10,031 nucleotides of DNA from Syntrophaceae bacterium (GTDB lineage: Bacteria > Desulfobacterota > Syntrophia > Syntrophales > Smithellaceae): assembly GCA_003506745.1 (NCBI GenBank), contig DNYQ01000167.1, positions 1 through 10,031 of the forward strand, written 5' to 3'. Below are positions 6,425 to 10,031 of this stretch, one piece after another (position 1 is the stretch's first letter; every line of letters starts with the position of its first letter). A program made the translations under genes and the position numbers. Under the pieces are notes generated by a model. That model made no database searches, had not been told where the DNA came from, and saw only the letters and a program-made list of their open reading frames with translations.

Positions 6425-6453
6425 TTTGAACCGCTGGACGAACCCCCTGTCAA
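6425..6453 (-). promoter_or_regulatory. Candidate sigma-70 promoter for the patatin operon, facing the proA promoter
   Basis: On the minus strand a perfect TTGACA (6453-6448) is followed after 17 bases by TTCAAA (6430-6425), a weak -10 with three of six consensus positions. Transcription would run left from about 6418 into the patatin gene, with a leader of roughly 50 bases. The -10 boxes of the two opposing candidates are only three bases apart. Confidence 0.33.
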
Positions 6454-6466
6454 CAGAAGGCATTTT

Positions 6467-6492
6467 CTCCAAACGGTTCCGCTGCTTTGGAG
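6467..6492. repeat. 7-bp perfect inverted repeat in the proA leader
   Basis: CTCCAAA at 6467-6473 pairs with TTTGGAG at 6486-6492 around a 12-base loop. It lies between the candidate proA promoter and the proA start. No run of T follows, so it is not a normal intrinsic terminator. It could be an operator or an mRNA stem; there is no sign of a known riboswitch or T-box. Confidence 0.35.
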
Positions 6493-6561
6493 TTGATGCG
6501 GCTTTTATCAATAATTACAGAAATTGCAAGTCATTTTAACAGATTCAAATAGAGGCAAAAA

Positions 6562-7818
6562 ATGGATATTTCCGGTTCCGTGAAAAAAATAGCCGAAGAC
6601 GCGCTTGCGGCGTCACGCCGCCTTGCCCGCAGTTCCACCGATATAAAAAATGCCGCCCTTTTACGGATGGCCGATGAACTGATCCGGCATCGTGATCTTA
6701 TTGTATCGGAAAATGAACGGGATGTTCGCGCGGCCGGAGAAAAAGGACTTTCCAGTGCCATGATCGACCGGCTGACGGTTAAGGACGCAACCCTTCAGGC
6801 CATGGCGCAGGGGTTGCGGGAAGTCGCGGCTCTGCCTGATCCGGTGGGCAGGGTGACGTCCATGTGGCGACGCCCCAACGGCCTTTTGGTGGGACGGATG
6901 CGGATTCCCCTGGGCGTGATCGGCATCATTTACGAATCGCGCCCCAATGTCACGGTGGACGCTTCCGCCCTGTGTCTAAAATCAGGCAACGCGGTCATTT
7001 TACGCGGCGGTTCGGAAGCGATTCATTCCAATCTGGCCATCGCCTCTGTTTTGCAGGATGTCCTGAAGGAAAGCCCCTTGCCGGACAAGGCTATTCAGGC
7101 CATTCCGTTTACCGACCGCGAGGCGGTCTCAACGATGCTGCAGCTTGATGAGCAGATTGATTTAATCATTCCGCGCGGCGGCGAAGATCTGATCCGGGCC
7201 GTGGTTGCCCAGTCCAGGATTCCCGTGATCAAGCACTACAAAGGCGTCTGTCATATTTTTGTGGATGCCGCTGCCGATCCGGAAATGGCCGTCAATATCT
7301 GCGCCAATGCCAAGGTGCAGCGCCCGGGCGTTTGCAATGCGCTTGAAACCCTGCTGGTGCATGCGGACATCGCTCCTGAATGGTTGCCGAAGATGGCTGA
7401 AACGCTGCAGAAGGCCGGCGTTCTGCTCAAGGGCTGCGAAAAGACGAGAAAAATTCTAAAAGATATCGATGCCGCCACCGAAGAAGACTGGTATGCGGAG
7501 TATCTGGACCTGATTCTGGCCGTGCGGGTCGTGGAATCGATGGATGAAGCCATCGCGCATATTGAAAAATACGGATCGCTGCATACGGAATCGATCATCA
7601 CGAAAGATTACGCGAACGCACAGCGGTTTTTAAATGAAGTGAATTCTTCCACGGTGCTGGTGAACGCCTCCACCCGCTTCAGCGACGGTTTTGAGCTGGG
7701 CCTGGGCGCGGAAATCGGCATTTCCACCACCAAGCTGCATGCCTACGGGCCGATGGGACTCGAGGAACTCACCACCTCCAAGTTTATCATTTACGGCGCG
7801 GGTCAGGTCCGCACATGA
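6562..7818 (+). CDS. proA: Gamma-glutamyl phosphate reductase (glutamate-5-semialdehyde dehydrogenase)
   Basis: Second step of proline synthesis: NADPH-dependent reduction of L-glutamyl 5-phosphate to glutamate 5-semialdehyde in the cytoplasm. The 418 residues match the family length. Recognisable parts are [19 protein letters not shown] (116-134) and [15 protein letters not shown] (139-153) in the cofactor-binding domain, [10 protein letters not shown] (203-212), the catalytic cysteine Cys258 in [17 protein letters not shown], and the C-terminal [22 protein letters not shown] stretch (here beginning TRFSDG), ending with [16 protein letters not shown]. The start is supported by AGAGG about 6 bases upstream. 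The stop overlaps the nadD start as ATGA, so the pair is one operon. The glutamate kinase gene proB, often next to it in relatives, is not upstream here; a minus-strand operon is. Confidence 0.97.
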   Translation: MDISGSVKKIAEDALAASRRLARSSTDIKNAALLRMADELIRHRDLIVSENERDVRAAGEKGLSSAMIDRLTVKDATLQAMAQGLREVAALPDPVGRVTSMWRRPNGLLVGRMRIPLGVIGIIYESRPNVTVDASALCLKSGNAVILRGGSEAIHSNLAIASVLQDVLKESPLPDKAIQAIPFTDREAVSTMLQLDEQIDLIIPRGGEDLIRAVVAQSRIPVIKHYKGVCHIFVDAAADPEMAVNICANAKVQRPGVCNALETLLVHADIAPEWLPKMAETLQKAGVLLKGCEKTRKILKDIDAATEEDWYAEYLDLILAVRVVESMDEAIAHIEKYGSLHTESIITKDYANAQRFLNEVNSSTVLVNASTRFSDGFELGLGAEIGISTTKLHAYGPMGLEELTTSKFIIYGAGQVRT

Positions 7819-8459
7819 AGTGGGGACTCTTCGGCGGGACATTTAATCCGGTTCATTTCGGCCACCTGCGCGCCGCCGAGGAACTGATGACACTCCTGGA
7901 TCTGGAGCGCGTCATCTTTATTCCCGCGGCTTCACCGCCGCATAAGACCGAACGCGGAATGGCTTCCTTTGAACATCGCCTGCAAATGCTGCAAGGGGCC
8001 ATTGCCGGCAATGATTCCTTTTCGTTATCGGATGTGGAAGGCCGGCGGCCGGGAAAGTCATACTCGATTGATACGGTCCAATATTTTTTAGATTCCCATG
8101 ATCCGGGTTTAGAATTGTATTTCATCACCGGACAGGATGCGTTTGACGCGATCACCACCTGGCAGGAGTGGGATAAGCTTTTATCGCTTTGTCACTTTGC
8201 GGTGATCACCCGGCCGGGGTATGAAAATAAAGGCCTTCTTCAGATTCTGCCGCCGGATACGGCGGCGCGTTATGTTTATGATGAGGGAAACGACATTTTC
8301 AAAAACCCGCAGGGTCGTTCTGTTTTTTTCCGCCGGACCACCTTTCTGGATATTTCATCATCCCATATCCGGGAAAAGATTCAGCAGGGGCAATCGGTCA
8401 GATATCTGACCCCTGACAAGGTTATCCGGTATATTGAAGCAAATCAGCTGTACAGGTAA
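7815..8459 (+). CDS. nadD: Nicotinate-nucleotide adenylyltransferase
   Basis: Transfers AMP from ATP to nicotinate mononucleotide to make deamido-NAD, the penultimate step of NAD synthesis. The 214-residue protein carries the nucleotidyltransferase signature [12 protein letters not shown] (7-18) with the His14/His17 pair that binds ATP phosphates, PAASPPHK (37-44), where NadD proteins contact the substrate, FITGQD (103-108), and the C-terminal ISSSHIR (180-186). Length is normal. It starts inside the proA stop codon (ATGA overlap), indicating translational coupling; the proA-nadD order, often followed by rsfS/ybeB in other bacteria, is common. Here no rsfS follows: the next gene is a convergent pseudogene 15 bases away. 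Coenzyme A-pathway CoaD is excluded by the PPHK stretch and the length. Confidence 0.95.
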   Translation: MKWGLFGGTFNPVHFGHLRAAEELMTLLDLERVIFIPAASPPHKTERGMASFEHRLQMLQGAIAGNDSFSLSDVEGRRPGKSYSIDTVQYFLDSHDPGLELYFITGQDAFDAITTWQEWDKLLSLCHFAVITRPGYENKGLLQILPPDTAARYVYDEGNDIFKNPQGRSVFFRRTTFLDISSSHIREKIQQGQSVRYLTPDKVIRYIEANQLYR

Positions 8460-8474
8460 AGGCTAGGTTTCCGG

Positions 8475-9142
8475 CTACTGAAATCCTTTTGGACCTTCGG
8501 CTTTATAAATGTTCAGGCAGGCGTCGACAACGCTTGCGTCGTATAGAATGTTGCGAAATTTGGCGATTTCTTCCAGGGCCATTTCAATATCCATGGCGGG
8601 GCGGTAGGGCCGGTGCGACGACATGGCTTCGATGACGTCGGCAACGCCGATAATCCGTGATTCCAGAAGAATATCCTCTCCCTTTAAGCCTTGCGGATAG
8701 CCGGAACCGTCCATTCTTTCATGATGCTGCAGGCGATTTTAGCGACCTGTTGTTCATGGCCTGCCGTATACGGATCCCGGCTTTCCACGATTTTGGACAT
8801 GGCCAGCACGGCGCCTTCCAGAATAAGCCGAATCCTCTCGTAACTGGTTTTGAGCTCGCCGGCCCGCTGGTCCAGATGCTGTGTTTTGAGACGCACTTTT
8901 TCTTCCAGATTTTTGTTGAGCTCCAGCAATTCCGCATTTTGTTTTTTGACCAGTTCGTCCAATCGCCGGTTCTCAATCACCAGTTCCGCTTTGGTCAGCA
9001 TCTGCCGGATCGTATGGAGCAGCTCGTCTTTGTGCCACGGTTTGGTCAGATACAAATGAATACCGCCCGAGTTGATCGCGTCGATGATGGCATCCGTATC
9101 CGTATAACCTGTCAGTAAAACGCGCATCGCGTCGGGACAAAT
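8475..9142 (-). pseudogene. Decayed HD-GYP response regulator (cyclic-di-GMP phosphodiesterase family)
   Basis: Two frames of one former gene. The upstream part (9127-8684) reads as the end of a receiver domain: ICPDAMRVLLTGYTD keeps the switch Thr, and YLTKPWHKDEL keeps the conserved Lys. A long coiled coil follows (about residues 46-105 from the ATG at 9127), then the opening of an HD domain (RDPYTAGHEQQVAKIAC). The downstream part continues in another frame with LQHHERMDGSGYPQGLKGE and VADVIEAMSSHRPYRPA, the GYP half. Comparing with intact relatives, about 60 residues including the HDIGK core are missing at the joint near 8727-8737, and that deletion also shifted the frame. The phospho-acceptor half of the receiver is missing too: the preserved sequence begins next to the uvrA stop. 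Neither activation by phosphorylation nor hydrolysis of cyclic di-GMP seems possible. Confidence 0.85.
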
Positions 9143-9158
9143 GCCGTGGGGGTTTCCA

Positions 9159-10031
9159 TCAAATTTGACCGGCCGCCCGCTGATGTTGATCGTACAGAAT
9201 TTTCTTTAAAAAAAATCCGGTGGAAGACTGTTCGTTTTTCGCCACGTCTTCAACCGTGCCGGCCGCGATAATTTGTCCGCCGCCCGGTCCGCCCTCTGGC
9301 CCCAGGTCGATGATATGATCGGCGCTTTTGATGATGTCCAGATTGTGTTCGATGACGACCATGGTGTTGCCCATATCCACCAGACGCATCAGCACGTCGA
9401 GCAACCGCTGGATGTCGGCGAAGTGCAGGCCGATGGTGGGTTCGTCCAGAATGTAAAGGGTGTTCGAGTTGACTTTTTTCCCCAGTTCCCGCGCCAGTTT
9501 GATCCGCTGCGCCTCACCGCCGGACAGGGTTGTGGCCGACTGCCCGAGGCGGATATACCCGAGGCCGACGTCGGCCAGCAGTTGCAGATGGGAGCGAATG
9601 GATGGAATGTTGGCAAAAAAATCCAGCGCCTGGTGGACGGTCAGATCCAGCACGTCGGCGATGCTTTTGTCTTTGTAGTGAATGTCCAGCGTGTCCGCGT
9701 TAAAACGCTTGCCGCGGCAGGCGTCGCAGGTGACGTAAACATCCGGCAGGAAATGCATTTCGATTTTAAGAAGTCCGTTGCCTTCGCAGGCTTCACAGCG
9801 TCCGCCCTTGACGTTGAAACTGAATCGTCCCGGCTTGTAGCCGCGCACGCGCGCTTCCGGAAGGCCGGTGAAAAGGTCGCGGATAAAAGAAAAGATGCCG
9901 GTGTAGGTGACGGGATTGGATCGCGGTGTCCGTCCGATGGGTTGCTGATTGATCATGATGACCCGCTCAATGCCTCCCAGATCTTTGATCTTCCGGATTT
10001 TTCCCATGCCGCCGGAATGCTGATTGAGGCG
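9159..10031 (-). CDS. uvrA: Excinuclease ABC subunit UvrA, C-terminal 290 residues (5' end outside window)
   Basis: Damage-recognition ATPase of nucleotide excision repair; a UvrA dimer loads UvrB on lesions. The frame is open to the window edge, so about two thirds of the roughly 940-residue protein lies outside. Visible parts, numbered from the first residue in the window: the region after the second Walker A, with [14 protein letters not shown] (27-40); the zinc-binding pairs Cys79/Cys82 and Cys102/Cys105 (CEAC...CDAC); the ABC signature LSGGEAQR (169-176); Walker B LYILDEP (192-198); and the switch histidine in VIEHNLD (about 226-232). Oddly the usual LDEPTTGLHF reads [10 protein letters not shown]. 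The end is a normal C-terminus plus a short polar tail ending at TGA 9161-9159, directly followed by the regulator remnant. Confidence 0.96.
   Translation of the reverse strand, partial: RLNQHSGGMGKIRKIKDLGGIERVIMINQQPIGRTPRSNPVTYTGIFSFIRDLFTGLPEARVRGYKPGRFSFNVKGGRCEACEGNGLLKIEMHFLPDVYVTCDACRGKRFNADTLDIHYKDKSIADVLDLTVHQALDFFANIPSIRSHLQLLADVGLGYIRLGQSATTLSGGEAQRIKLARELGKKVNSNTLYILDEPTIGLHFADIQRLLDVLMRLVDMGNTMVVIEHNLDIIKSADHIIDLGPEGGPGGGQIIAAGTVEDVAKNEQSSTGFFLKKILYDQHQRAAGQI

Noticed and set aside
8460..8474. Terminator between nadD and the regulator remnant
   Set aside because: The 15-base gap has no stem or T-tract.

Overview
The window looks like chromosomal DNA of a Gram-negative bacterium, most likely a syntrophic 'deltaproteobacterium' (Thermodesulfobacteriota, Syntrophus/Smithella-like). 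This is inferred from a LolA lipoprotein chaperone (so an outer membrane), a proA-nadD pair, a stand-alone NDP-forming acyl-CoA synthetase alpha protein, and protein sequence style; no marker gene fixes the taxonomy. There is no rRNA, tRNA, CRISPR array, IS element or phage gene.

Layout. 2-517 (+): 3' half of a branched-chain aminotransferase (ilvE), cut by the window edge. 518-827: AT-rich gap holding three 12-bp tandem units that resemble reverse-strand DnaA boxes. 828-1535 (+): lolA. 1536-2203: 668-bp gap with an inverted-repeat cluster, a 27-codon membrane-peptide ORF with a very strong ribosome binding site, and a probable decayed gene remnant on the minus strand. 2204-3679 (+): a GC-rich gene for an ADP-forming acyl-CoA synthetase alpha-type protein lacking the ATP-grasp partner. 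6369-3746 (-): a compact three-gene operon in the order patatin-like phospholipase, PflX-like radical SAM protein, class I SAM methyltransferase. 6370-6561: intergenic region with two TTGACA boxes pointing at each other. 6562-8459 (+): proA and nadD, overlapping by ATGA. 9142-8475 (-): a wrecked HD-GYP response regulator. 10031-9159 (-): the C-terminal 290 residues of UvrA, cut by the window edge.

How they relate. Most genes are housekeeping: amino-acid metabolism (IlvE, ProA), NAD synthesis (NadD), lipoprotein export (LolA) and excision repair (UvrA). The less ordinary parts are the patatin/radical SAM/methyltransferase operon, whose joint role is unknown; the orphan acyl-CoA synthetase subunit; and the signalling pseudogene behind uvrA, which lost both its phospho-acceptor half and the metal-binding HD core. 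I see no clear new defence or mobile system. The best leads are the operon, the DnaA-box-like array and the decayed regulator.
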